A stretch of DNA of 64,000 bases from [Phialemoniopsis] sp. UDSM-2020 (lineage: Eukaryota > Ascomycota > Sordariomycetes > Thyridiales > Thyridiaceae). The position numbers and the translations under genes are program-made. The stretch is taken from NCBI GenBank assembly GCA_018873225.1, contig JAEILZ010000007.1, forward strand, positions 372,001 to 436,000, in the 5' to 3' direction. Under the pieces are notes generated by a model. It did not search any database. It saw nothing but the letters and a program-made list of their open reading frames with translations, and was not told the DNA's origin. Shown here one piece after another: positions 35,702 to 46,630 of this stretch. Position 1 is the first letter of the stretch. Each line of letters starts with the position of its first letter.

Positions 35702-36803
35702 ATGTCTTCTGGACGGACATTCAAACTCAGCTCTGGCTACTCCATGCCCGCTGTCGGGTTAGGGACATGGGTAAGCGGATCTTGGCACGCGACAATCCCC
35801 CGCGATAATGCTAAGAAAGTGACAGCAATCCGCACCCAACGAGGTGGCCCGTGCCGTCGAGTACGCGCTCCGGCACGGATACCGACATATTGACGCCGCA
35901 GCTTGTTACGACAACGAGAAGGAGGTCGGCGACGGCATCAAGGCTTCTGGGGTGCCGCGCAGCGAGATTTTCCTGACCTCCAAACTGTGGAACACTCACC
36001 ACAAGGGAGAAGACGTTGCCGAGGCCGTGGAGCAGACCCTGTCAGACTTGGGTACGGACTACCTCGACCTTTATCTTATTCACTGGCCTGTTTCGTTCCC
36101 GAAACCTGCGGACCCTTCTGTCCGGTTCCCTCTCGACCCTAGAGATGGAGGCGTGCATGTCATCGACGTGCCAGTCAAGGAGACTTGGCAGGCCATGGAA
36201 GCCCTTGTGAAACAAGGAAAGATCCGTAGCATTGGCGTGAGCAACTTTCCCAAAAGTCTGGTCGAGGAGGTCTTGTCATGGTAAGTCATTGTCACAAGCA
36301 ATAAGGAAGAAATCACAAAGCCTATGCTGACGTTCCACAGGGCGGAGATCAAGCCTGCTGTTAATCAGATTGAAGCCCACCCTTACCTCCAGCAGCCCGA
36401 GCTTCTGCAGTGGTCGAAGGAGCAAGGCATTCTTATCTCGGCGTACAGTCCTTCCGGGAACAACATCTACGGCCTGCCCAAGCCCATCGATGACCCGGAG
36501 GTCATCGAAATTGCAAAGGGTCTAGGTAAAAGCCCAGCGCAAGTTCTCATCCAATGGGCTCTGCAGCGGGGGACTGCTGTTTTACCCAAGTCTGTGACAC
36601 CGTCTCGCATCGCCGAGAATTTTGAGGACTTCGAGTTGCCTGCTTCCGCTTTCGAGCGTATAAACGCTCTGAACAGGAACAGTAGATACAACATGCCTAT
36701 TCGCTTGGGCATAAATATCTTTGGAGAACTCACCCCCGAACAGTGCCGGAAAGGTAGGCAGGATTGGATTGACCAGCAATCAAGCTTGAAGACCAAAGCC
36801 TGA
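35702..36803 (+). CDS. Aldo-keto reductase
   Basis: Three exons (35702-35770, 35826-36280, 36341-36803) encode 328 residues, a normal AKR length. The catalytic tetrad is complete: D46 and Y51 in HIDAAACY, K76 in LTSKLW, and H109 in LYLIHWP. The cofactor end has AVLPKSVTPSRIAEN, the Lys-Ser pattern that contacts the 2'-phosphate of NADPH. The enzyme should reduce an aldehyde or ketone to an alcohol in the cytosol. Its place between a symporter and an A-T-R reductase suggests, by inference, that it reduces the aldehyde released by that enzyme. It could equally be a general detoxifying reductase. Confidence 0.93.
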
Positions 36804-37305
36804 AGTTTCAAAGCCTGGAGTGTTAGCATCAAGGTTTCAGAGACTCAAGGCTCGCTGTCTATATTAAACTAGACTATGCTTAAGATTGAGGAATAGATAA
36901 TTCATGACTGCTCAATGCACTGCGATCTCAATGTCGTGTCCAATTGTCGGGATATGCTTCGCGCATGTGAACATCTTCTCCGTCCCCACCCCCTGCCAGA
37001 TAACCCCCGGTCAGTTGTTTTCCGTTTACCCCTCACTGGGGCTCCGCATTTTCACGACACGAGCTGGAGGTTAGGGACGGATAACCACCACGACACTCAT
37101 TCTTCCTTGCCTTCCGTCTCCCGAGCTCCGGCTTCCGTTCCCTACATCCTTGATTGGCGGGAGGTTGCAACCTCAGCCGACTTTCGCCAGCCGTGACAGG
37201 ATGGATGGCGCGCGACGATCCAGCTTTTTGCCTGGCGACCACCCCGGTCCACAGGCCGAAGCAACCTTCCACCCGGCAGGGAGAGCAGCAGCAGCGCATA
37301 GCAAG
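36804..37305. other. Intergenic region, promoter of the second regulator
   Basis: About 500 bp separate two plus-strand genes. An in-frame ATG at 37201 could add 35 residues to the downstream regulator. Otherwise nothing was seen. Confidence 0.5.
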
Positions 37306-39819
37306 ATGCCCCGAAAGAATCCATACGCAAGGAGCCGGGTAACCCGTGCGTGTGACTTGTGCAAGATGTGAGCGACAACTCGGTGCATTGCAACCGCCCC
37401 ATTACCTTTTGCATTGTCCTTGCTAAACTGTGCAGTCGCAAGAGCCGATGCTCGGGCATCATACCCTGCAACCTCTGCTCCCAGCTCCAAATCGAATGCA
37501 AGTTCACCGTCCCGTACCGGCGGGGTCGCCGTCCGCCTTCGATAGAGCTCCGGAGTAGCGAAGATGCATCCCAAGAGACTGCAGCCTCTCCGGCTACGCA
37601 AGATCATCTCGGAGGTCCCTCTCAGCCATGGACCATGCAGAGCCCCGTATCCATGGGGACCTTCACGACATCGCAGTCAGCGCCGAACCCGATAAGCTCG
37701 AATGCTCACTCATCGCGAAACTCACCGGAGCCGGCGCAGACGGATCGACAGGGCCATTACGTCGGACCTGCGTCCGGCGCGTCGTTTCTGCTACGACTGC
37801 AACACAAGCTGCAGGGCCCGCCATTGGCTTCTTCGTCTGCATCGTCGATATTCACTTTTGGGGACCAGCCGTTGCCCGAGATCAAGTCGAGGTTTATCAT
37901 CCTGCCGCCAAGAGCCAAGGCAGATGCCATGCTCTGTCGGTATTTCGAGTACTCAGCCGCCACGCATCGTTTCTTGCATCGACCAACGGTGGAGAAATGG
38001 TTGGCAGAGCTATACGATACCGAGGGCCTCATGAAGGACCAGAACGATGCCGGTAGCAGGATAGCGGTGCTGTTCTTGGTGTTTGCCTTTGCTATGAACT
38101 ACACGCCCGAGACCGAATCCGGCATCATTGATCCGACGGCTAGGTGAGTTCCTGCAATCAATCAAAGTAAGTTCATGGCAGTGCGATTAACTAGAATCTA
38201 GTGCTCGGTTCTTCGCCGCCGCAGAGGACCAGTTGACGTCAGAGAAGGGAGTCATCCGCCTGAGTAGTGTCCAGGCGAGGCTAGCGCAGTGCCTTTACCT
38301 GCTATCGCACTCCCGTATCAACCACTGTTGGAGCCTTTTCGGGACAACATCGCATTTGATGGTTGCACTAGGCATTCATCGAAAGTCGCGAGTTGACCAA
38401 AGCGGACGGGTCAACCATGTCGAGCTCGAGTGCCGGAAGAGGACCTTCTGGGTCGCGTACAACGTCGACACGTATCTGAGCGCTGCTTTGGGCCGCCCTC
38501 GCTCGTTCCACGATGAAGAGATTGACCAAGAGATGCCGTCGCCAATTGACGACGCATGGCTGAGCCAGGATCAGAACGCAAGCCTAACCACACCCGGTGG
38601 TCATTGTGTGATGACTGGCTCAGTGGCTCATTTGAGGTGAGTTTACTACTTGTCCATCCCATGCTTTGCAAACTCGACTAATCGCTTATGACCACAGGCT
38701 CTCTCGAATTGTAGCAAATATCCTGCGCGACCTCTACAGCATCCGCCCACCATCGATAGAGACACAGTACGAATTAGCCGATAAATACTCGAAGGAGATC
38801 AAAGCCTGGCGAAAGAGTATTACCCATCTGGTTGACAACCTCGGCGGCGGCTGGGCTTTGATGCAGCCCATCTTTTTCAGACAGAGCAACACGCTGAATA
38901 TGGCATGTTGGCATGCTCAGATCCTCGTCCATAGGCCGTTCTTACTTCGAAATTTTGCAAGCCTGGCCAACCTAGGAGCGACCCGCCGCAATAGAACGCA
39001 GCGCAATGTGCAGCAGACCGAGGAGCACGTACACTTGTGCTTGGAGACGGCGATGAACATCGTTAACCTTGTCGACAATCTCAAATCGCAAGCGAAGCTG
39101 TACAGCACGCTGTGGGTAAGTAAATTATTCCTTGTTCTGTTCATTTTAACGTTTTAGCACGTTGATAACCCCTTCAGTTCGCGCATTATTTTGCATTCTC
39201 CGCTGTCGTGATCCTTTACGTGTACACCATCCAGAAACGCCACGAGCGCACGGATGTGTACCTCCCCGCATTCCATGCTGCGACCAAGTGTCAAGAGCAA
39301 CTGTCCTCCATTGCGGTGCCTGGGTCATTGGCTGAGCGATATGGGGTCGTGTTGGAGGAGCTACGCTTGGAGCTACTTCGCCATAACAACGACATTTCAA
39401 CGTCGATTGCTGGTGACGGAAGCAATGCCATCCAAAATAGTAACACCGCTCTTGAAGATTACCCAGCGGCACAGGATCAAGTCAGCTATGATCATATTGT
39501 GGTTGGAGACCACGCCATGGAGCCTATCACCGAGGTTGCGGATCCTGATCAGTTGCCGATGGGTACTGATATGGTCCTCGGCGTCACAGATGCTAGCCCA
39601 GGAAGCTCCGTGGCAGACATGATAGGATGGGGGCAATTCGAATCCCTTGTAAGTGACAAACCTGTGCTAAACGGAAATCTAATTCAACAACTGATCATAT
39701 AATTCTAATAGGTGTCTGGGGGCGCCGGAAGACTAGACTCGCTTTTTGGGGAGAACCTGGCGACGTGGGATGTCACAGGCCATGATGGTCTGGGTGGACA
39801 GATGCCGGGTGGCATGTGA
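37306..39819 (+). CDS. Zn2Cys6 transcription factor with fungal_trans domain
   Basis: Six exons (37306-37367, 37436-38143, 38202-38636, 38698-39115, 39178-39648, 39712-39819) encode 733 residues. The zinc cluster is CDLCKIRKSRC, then CNLCSQLQIEC (starting at C16); the first intron splits the Ile codon of CKIRK. The middle homology region includes FFAAAEDQ, the LLSHSRINHCWSLFGTTSHL helix pair and RKRTFWVAYNVDTYLSAALGRP, the classic fungal_trans signature. The C-terminus is acidic and could serve as an activation domain. The ATG at 37306 precedes a conserved PRKNPYARSRVTRACD start; an in-frame ATG at 37201 is possible. It converges with the NRPS-like gene (216 bp), so it is a good candidate for a cluster regulator. 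Confidence 0.88.
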
Positions 39820-40035
39820 TACAATGACTCGGTAGACTGCATGCAGTTTACATCGAAATCCCGTGAATGATGGCATAAAAATAGATGCCTGTTTGTATCA
39901 ATTGGATCGTCGTAGAGAGACCACTCATTTGTAGCATCCTGTAGGTTGTAGTAAAAGTTTCATGTAATCCTAGGTGATGGTGCAAGTCCTATCAATGCAG
40001 TCTAATGTCACAACTAAACAAAGTCAATACACAAG

Positions 40036-43000
40036 CTAAATCCAGTCCTGTTGCTTCCAACTCTTCACACACTTCGCAAGCAGATCACTCGCGACAATAT
40101 CGAACCCATCCGAGATTGTCTTGCTCCTTACCTCTGTCCTCTTCGTCTCATACACCAAGCCGCTCCGCCCAGGCCTGTCGTTGTCGTACTTCTCTGTGAA
40201 GAAATCCAGCAGCTTCACCGTCGGGTTCTTGGTCGGATTCTGCTCGCCCTCGCGCAGCCTCTTCACCCACTCACGTTGGCCCACGACCTCGAACTTTAAG
40301 CCAGCCGCTGCGAGTGCGGGGAGTACCTCCTTGGTCCAGTCCGCAGTCTTGGGGTTCTGCACGTGGTACACGACGTCGTCCTCGTCGCGGACCTGGAAGT
40401 ACCCGGACGTCTGTGTGCCGGCGCTCTCGAGCTGGATGAGCTCTAGTATAGCTCGGGCTGCCTTGTCAACTGGAATCCATGAGGGTGTTTCATCCAGAGA
40501 CGGTAGGACGCCGAGTGTCTCAGCGGATCGGAACAGCAGAGGTATGGCCTCGGTGGCGTTCCAGCGGCCCATCACCGAGTCGCCGATGATCTGGCCCGAG
40601 CGCAGGACGCGTGCATCAATGCCTGTGGCCTGGGCTGCGTTGTAGATGATATTCTCAGCGACCCATTTGCTGCGGGCGTAGCCCATGGGTTGGACGTGTG
40701 TGATGTCCTTAACCAGAGTCTCGGAAACGCTCGCGGGCGACGGAGTGCCGGCGGCAACGGAGATGGACGAGACGAATGCCAGCCTTGCTGGACGGGAGAA
40801 TGGCACGGAGAGACAGAGATCTAGCAGGTTGCGCAGACCTGCGATATGTTGAGATTCAAAGCTGTGAAGGTGGATGGTGAAGTTGACGGCCCAGGCCGAG
40901 TGTATGACGGAGGTGACCATCGACTGTAGGGCAGCATAGACGACTGAGCCGAGACCCAGGTCAGATTTACCCAAGTCTGCCGGCAGTGCCGTAAATCTAG
41001 ATGAGTGGTGGTGGGGACTAAGTCCCTCGGTTTGTAATGAAGAGATGATCTCCCGGTGTCCTTCGTTTTGCTCAGCGTCAAGTCCACGAGCGGCAAGTGA
41101 ATCACGAACACGCTTTTGCGCGTCTTGCGGAGAGGAAGCCCGCACAAGACAGTAAACGTGCCGGATATGTGAGAGTGAAAGAAGTTGTGCGAGGATATGT
41201 GCTCCAAGCGAGCCCGTAGCTCCAGTCAGAACCTGAACAGAGTGTCAGCTTGACAGAATGGATCGCCTGTGGTGTGTTAGCAACTTACAACAACCTCTCC
41301 AGCTGGAACCTTGGACCCCCGCTTGAATTGAGTAAAGTCAGAATACTTGGACACAAGCTTGTGCATCACCTCTTCTTCAGTCTCTTTCTCCAACGTCGAG
41401 CCAGTGCGGAGCGAATGCAGGTAGACCGCAAGCTGCGCTACGCTCGGATAGTCAAAAACGACGTTTTGTCCCAACACTTTGCCGCCAACGTCGATTTCTC
41501 GCATAATTGTTGCCCTAGCCGTGATGGCCTGCAAGCTGTCTAACCCTGCCGCGAACAGGTCGGTATCAGCGGCCAGCTGCTCGACGCCCAACTGCTGGGC
41601 GAGCAGCTTAGAGAGATACTCTTCCAGAGCTGAGACATCGAGAGTTAGTTTCTCTTTGCTTCCGCCAAGCTCAAACCTTTCATAAGCAGCGTCTATCCCC
41701 TTTTCGAACTCTTTGTAGCAGGCTGCGCGGATCATGGTCCCCTTGTCGGTCTGAGGATATGGCGTGCCGAAGGGCATGACTGAGACCATCTCGCGAGATA
41801 CTCTTCCAAATTGCTCTGTGTTCTCATTGGCGTTCTGGATGACGGGCCAGAGTAGGTCGAGAAACTCATCTGGGCTCACGTGCATGTCCTTAGCACGAGC
41901 GCTTGGGAAGACCATGAGGCCGGGGAAAGCCCGAGAGACACCAAAGACAATGCAGTCCTGCACCAGTTCGCTCCGGCGAATGCGGTGCTCATAGGGAATT
42001 GGGAGGACCTTCTCGCCGTTGAACAGGGTGACGCGGTCATCAAGACGGCCGAGATACTTCCACCTGTCCGGGAGGGTCGGGTGCTTTGTGAAGGTATCCC
42101 TGGTCCGGAACGAGTTTGGCGGGTTGTCCGAGTTGGACTGCGTCTTGGTGGGCAGGCCGTCAAGGACAACGGTCTCAAACATACCGGGAGCAATCTCATC
42201 GAACAGCAGATGAGACTTTACGCTCTTGAGCGGTGCCATATAATTCCAAGCATGGTCGTCGGCGTCTCGCTGAGATGTCATGAGCTGGCCGACCTCGGTT
42301 CTAATCAGTTAGCATCACTCGTCGTCTGTGTCCCATAAGCTAGGATACTCACGCCCCATAGTGGCCGACAATATACACTCCTCGGCTCACGAGCAAGTCT
42401 CCTAACTCATCAGGACAGCTGCTTCCTCCAAAAAGCACTAGCTTCGCCTTGGCAAGTTCAGCGATCCCCTCGTCTGTTTCCGCCAGTACCTTGAGCGCGT
42501 AGGGAACGCAGTGGAAGCTGTCAAAGGCGGCGGCCTTCATCGCAGCAACAAGGTGGGAGTTTGTAATTGGCAAGTTGGCGTTGTATAAAGCCACCCGTTT
42601 GCCTTGGTACATCCCTCGAAACATCATGCACAACCCGTGATTGTGATACAACGGGTTCGTGACGAAAGCCCTCATGCCTGCCCCAGTCGAGTAGTTGCTA
42701 AGGCAGTTCCGATGACTCTGGTATATGGGTTTTGGGTAACCCGTACTGCCCGATGAGTGAACAATGAAGGCTATTGTGCTGTTTTCGTTGATGAGCTCAG
42801 TTTCGCGCTGGAACCTGGGCCCCAGAAAGTTGCCAGAATCCCAGATAGACTGGACTGGGATATCGAAGCTCTGTATTGCGTACGCTTCCTTGATTTCGGC
42901 TACTACTTGACTTGACTTGGCATGACTGAGCATGCGGACACACTTTGTCTCCTCCAAAAGTGCGATGCAAGCATTAGCGGGGAGGCGGGTGGAGAGAAAG

Positions 43001-43433
43001 AGTACGGTGAATCCCATCCGCGACAGGGCGAGAATGGAGATCACATAGTCCATGGTAGACGGGCCGTGCAATGCAACCACATCCGCCTCATCACTTTGCA
43101 GGCGCTATCGAATCATCTGTCAGTAACTCAACAACTAGAGAGTATTGAGGTTAGGCTTACCGAGGGCTTCAGCCCAAGGCCAGAAAGATGTTTCGCTGCT
43201 TCATCGGCGAAGAGGTCGAGCTCTTTGGCTGTATAATCTCTGAAGTCCGAAGCTCCCAACTCAGAAGCCGGGTATGCGATCAACGGCGAATCTGGATGTG
43301 ACTTTGCCAAGTACACAATCAGATCATTGATGCTTCTGAACTGGTCGAAACTGGGGCCGGTCACATCAGCACGCGGCTCGATGACCTTGTCCAAAAGGGG
43401 GACATCCCCAACACGTGATACTAGAGTCGCCAT
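40036..43433 (-). CDS. NRPS-like A-T-R enzyme (carboxylic acid reductase type)
   Basis: Four exons (43433-43161, 43104-42353, 42300-41289, 41232-40036) encode 1077 residues. The adenylation domain has the A3 core SSGSTGYPK (208-216) and A5 GHYGATEVG (about 339-347). The carrier domain has DLFAAGLDSLQAI with the phosphopantetheine Ser at 597. The thioester reductase domain starts with the Rossmann motif VLTGATGSLG (680-689) and has SSIS (834-837) and catalytic Y864 and K868 in YARSKW. There is no condensation domain, so no peptide bond is made. The expected reaction is ATP-dependent loading of a carboxylic acid, then NADPH-dependent reductive release as an aldehyde. The substrate is unknown. 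It needs a phosphopantetheinyl transferase encoded elsewhere. The ATG at 43433 is the first in frame. Confidence 0.94.
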
Positions 43434-43981
43434 GTTGAGTCCTGTTTCAATGCTGTGCCTCAAGGCTCTGTGACACCAAAGGAAGGAAGTGAAGATGGGA
43501 AGAAGGAGGTATGGATTAATACAGTGCTAGCGTAACTTTCCCCAGCTTTCGTTGCTGACCCGGTCTGAGCCCGACTTCGGCCTCGCAACCCAATAGGAGG
43601 ATTTCCCGGATGCACCGGTCCTAGGTCTGGAAAACCGCTCGAGGGCAACAGCCGTGAAATCTACCGTTGAAGGTGGAGGATCGGCGACGGCAACGTGTGG
43701 GTCGTCGATGTGAATGCGGAGCCGGATAACGGAAAACGGGGATCGGCTGGCGGAAATAGGAAGAATATTGGATGGCGGGCCCCGCTCGCATCCCCAGCGC
43801 CCATCTCACATGCAACCATTGAGGTTCACAGGGGCCGATCTGGTGCAATTTCGGCATTTGAATTGCTCGACAGCTATCTACTTCGCTGTATCTTACAGCG
43901 AGCGCCCCGCGCACTCTGGGCAACGCCGTCTCGGGCCGGGGATCAACCTGCAACACATGTATCCCCACGTCCCGATCTTTC
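43434..43981. promoter_or_regulatory. Promoter region of the NRPS-like gene
   Basis: 548 bp lie between the NRPS-like ATG and the stop of the serine hydrolase, which lies upstream on the same strand. The region contains the CGG pair at 43607-43617. Confidence 0.5.
43607..43617. promoter_or_regulatory. CGG-N5-CCG inverted triplets
   Basis: Inverted CGG triplets with a 5-bp spacer (within CCGGATGCACCGG), 174 bp upstream of the NRPS-like start. This is a plausible Zn2Cys6 operator but is chance-prone in GC-rich DNA. Confidence 0.3.
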
Positions 43982-45920
43982 TCAAAAGGCTGGAGGTTGG
44001 TTGATGAACGGCACGTATTGCTGGGAGCATGTAGTGTTTGACGGTGTAACTACGCCTTGGAGGTACGCTTGGACATGCTCAAAGTAACAGTTCGAACCAC
44101 CCAGGTTGATGACTGTATGCTGTGTTTTGAGAACGCGGGCTACGAGTTAGCATAGGCTTTTTGTAAATACAATTGTGTATAGCAACTTACACCAATGGCT
44201 TCCTGCAATAGAACCACCGACCCAGTGAACTGGGACGACATCTTGCGCGCCCTGCGATAACTACTTAGCAGATGTCTTATGGTAAGAAGAAGTGGTCAGT
44301 ACGTACGCCTTCAAGGGTGAGATAGGGTCGATGGTATTGCTCGTAAATAGGATCGGAAAATATGTTGACTTGTCAAGGGCAGTTATTGGTTCTACATGAG
44401 AAAAGCATGATTAGTTCCTGTGCCTGCGTTGATCTATAGAAGATATCGAGGGGTCGCCTACCTAGAGCCATCATGCTGTCGGGCAGTTGCGGTCGCACAG
44501 ATCTACACAAGATAGTCTCCAAGAATATTGGGTAGAGATCGCCGATGTACTTGCTCTGGGAGGTTGTGTGCTCGGCGTAATTCTTGAAGTCTTCGAAGGT
44601 AACGAGTTTATTCCTCCGATAAGAGTCGGCACACTGAATGACGAGCCGGGCGTCAGTTGCGATGTGAAACTGGTCGAACAACCCCGCTAGAGTAGACACG
44701 TTCCCAGACTCGACCTGATGAAGGATCTCGGCCATAGGCGGAAAGCCCGCCAGTGGGTTGTAGAGGGCATTGATGAACAAGGCCTTCAAGTCGGAGACCG
44801 TGACCAGTGTCGGCATGCCATGGCTCTGGACTCCACTTATCGGTACCGGGTGACTTTGAAGCTGGTTGACGATATTGTCCATTCTGGCCGTGATGTTCTC
44901 TGGCGTGGGTCCCCAAAAAGCGCATCCTTCAGGGCCGGCGGAATGGCATAGTGTCGAGAAATGTCCCATAGCCTCGTCCGTCTGGTCAAGATTGTCCCTC
45001 CAGTCGTTGTCATAGTACTGCTCCGAGCCCACGACACCATCGGCTATCATTCTCCCAACTCGGTCAGGGAACATGGAAGCAAAGGTGGTTGCGATCAGAT
45101 TGCCGTAGCTGATGCCGTAGCACCATAACTTGGCGTCAGACGGTGACTGTCCAGCCAACTCCGCTTCGGCTTCCACAAAGGTGAGTAGGTCGTGGGCAAC
45201 GGCTGGTGTTGTAACATAATATCCATAGGGCGAATCTTTCTCCACAGCAGCGTTGCACCATTCTCCGTAGATCGAAGCCGAATAGTATTGTTCTTCGAGG
45301 GAGCTTGAGGAGAGATTGGTGACACCTCTGCTGTGCAGCTGATTGAAGGCCAGTCTGGCTTCCTCGTTCCCCGAGAAGCAGTCCAGGGTCGGCCCACTAT
45401 TGTTCACACCGCGAGGGTCAAAGGAGACGAAGTTGTACTGCTCTCCAAAAACTTGCCCTACCAGGTCTCGATACTCCAGTAGAAGACCGACACCAGAGCC
45501 ACCAGGGCCACCTAGGAAAGGTGTCAGTCTTAGTCCGTGCACCATCATATGAGGAATCGAGAAGGGTCTTACCGAGGATGATGACGATGCTTGGAGAGTC
45601 AACGGTTGCATTCTTTCCAGCCGATTTGATGAAAGCTACCGGTGCCGTACCAAGACTCGTGTTAGAATAGTCCAACGGAACTGCGAGTCTCGAGCAGTTG
45701 AAGTTATCAAAACAGGATGTCCACGTGAGATTTGCCGATGGTTCAATCTGTATAGCTAGTCAGAGCCGGTCAAAGCATGGAAGGCGCGAAGAAAGATATG
45801 AATTATTTGGCAGAATTAATATCTCACAGTGTCGAATCCATAGACCATGCCTGGGTCATTGCAAGCCGCTTTGCATCCCAGGCTTAGGAACAGAGTGAAT
45901 GCAGTTACGAATCTCTTCAT
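43982..45920 (-). CDS. Secreted S33-type serine peptidase / alpha/beta hydrolase
   Basis: Six exons (45920-45828, 45747-45573, 45511-44462, 44391-44307, 44251-44191, 44119-43982) encode 533 residues. A signal peptide spans about residues 1-18. The oxyanion-hole motif GGPGGSG is at 90-96. The catalytic triad is visible as Ser224 in GISYG, Asp461 in SNTIDPIS and His489 in GHTVINLGGSNC; the last pattern is that of the TAP-like C-terminal domain of tripeptidyl/prolyl aminopeptidases. There are many Asn-X-Ser/Thr sites, consistent with secretion. The enzyme could cleave peptides or hydrolyse esters or amides outside the cell. It lies directly behind the NRPS-like gene on the same strand and is divergent from the third regulator. 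Confidence 0.87.
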
Positions 45921-46090
45921 CGTTGTGGGCAGTATGTTTCTCAGTGAGCTGCGTAGTGTGCCGCTTAAAAGGATGTGATTCATTTTAACGTTGCCAGCGA
46001 GCAAGATTGCGATCTCAGGGCCATCTTATAGTGAGTGATCTTGTTAGAAGACGAAGTTAAGCCTCGTCAACAATGCCTGGCCGGTCTCAG

Positions 46091-46125
46091 TAGTGCTCCA
46101 CTTAAACGAATTGACCAATCAACAT
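46091..46125 (+). repeat. Direct repeat copy 1, with CCAAT motif
   Basis: Matches 46344-46378 at 27 of 35 positions. The last 20 bases (ACGAATTGACCAATCAACAT) match at 18. Of the eight differences seven are transitions, and this copy has A or T in every one. Confidence 0.7.
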
Positions 46126-46343
46126 GTCCTCTCTGCATCGTCATCGAGGAGAAGGTCAATGTCTACGTAAGATGATAGGAGCCACAGCGGACAAGCAGTG
46201 TGACGAGGCAATGTGGCGGTGCTCGTTACCAGCACCCGTTCGATTATATCATCTCATCTTCTTGAGTCGCTTGAAGACGGACTCTCCGTGCCTATCTTCC
46301 AGGCCAATCCCCACAGCCATCAACGGTGTGGACCGGCACTTCT

Positions 46344-46378
46344 TGGCGCCCCGCTTGTACGAACTGGCCAATCAACAT
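46344..46378 (+). repeat. Direct repeat copy 2, with CCAAT motif
   Basis: Partner of 46091-46125, 253 bp downstream, with C or G at all seven transition positions. A CCAAT box within a repeated block could bind the HAP complex; this is inference. Confidence 0.7.
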
Positions 46379-46630
46379 CCATGACCATGATACGTCAGCA
46401 CGAGTTGCTTAGTCTCGATCAGGATTTAATAGCCCGACTCATTGACCTCTTCGTCTTTCGGGACGTCTCATTCAAACTGTACGACGTTACGACATGAGCT
46501 CTCCGCTTTCATACGAACAGACGAATAGGCGAGTTTTCTGTTGAATGACCCGATGCTAGGACATTGTCGTCGCCGACTGTCGTGCCGCACCTCCATGCGC
46601 CGTAGCTATGCCGGCTAGCAAGGATCCGTC

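Larger units (their letters stand above)
45921..46630. promoter_or_regulatory. Divergent promoter, serine hydrolase and third regulator
   Basis: 710 bp with no coding content beyond short frames. It contains two copies of a 35-bp repeat, each carrying a CCAAT motif (separate entries). Confidence 0.5.

Noticed and set aside
45921..46630. Short frames within the divergent promoter (for example 46124-46384)
   Set aside because: They overlap the direct repeats and have no domain or codon signal.
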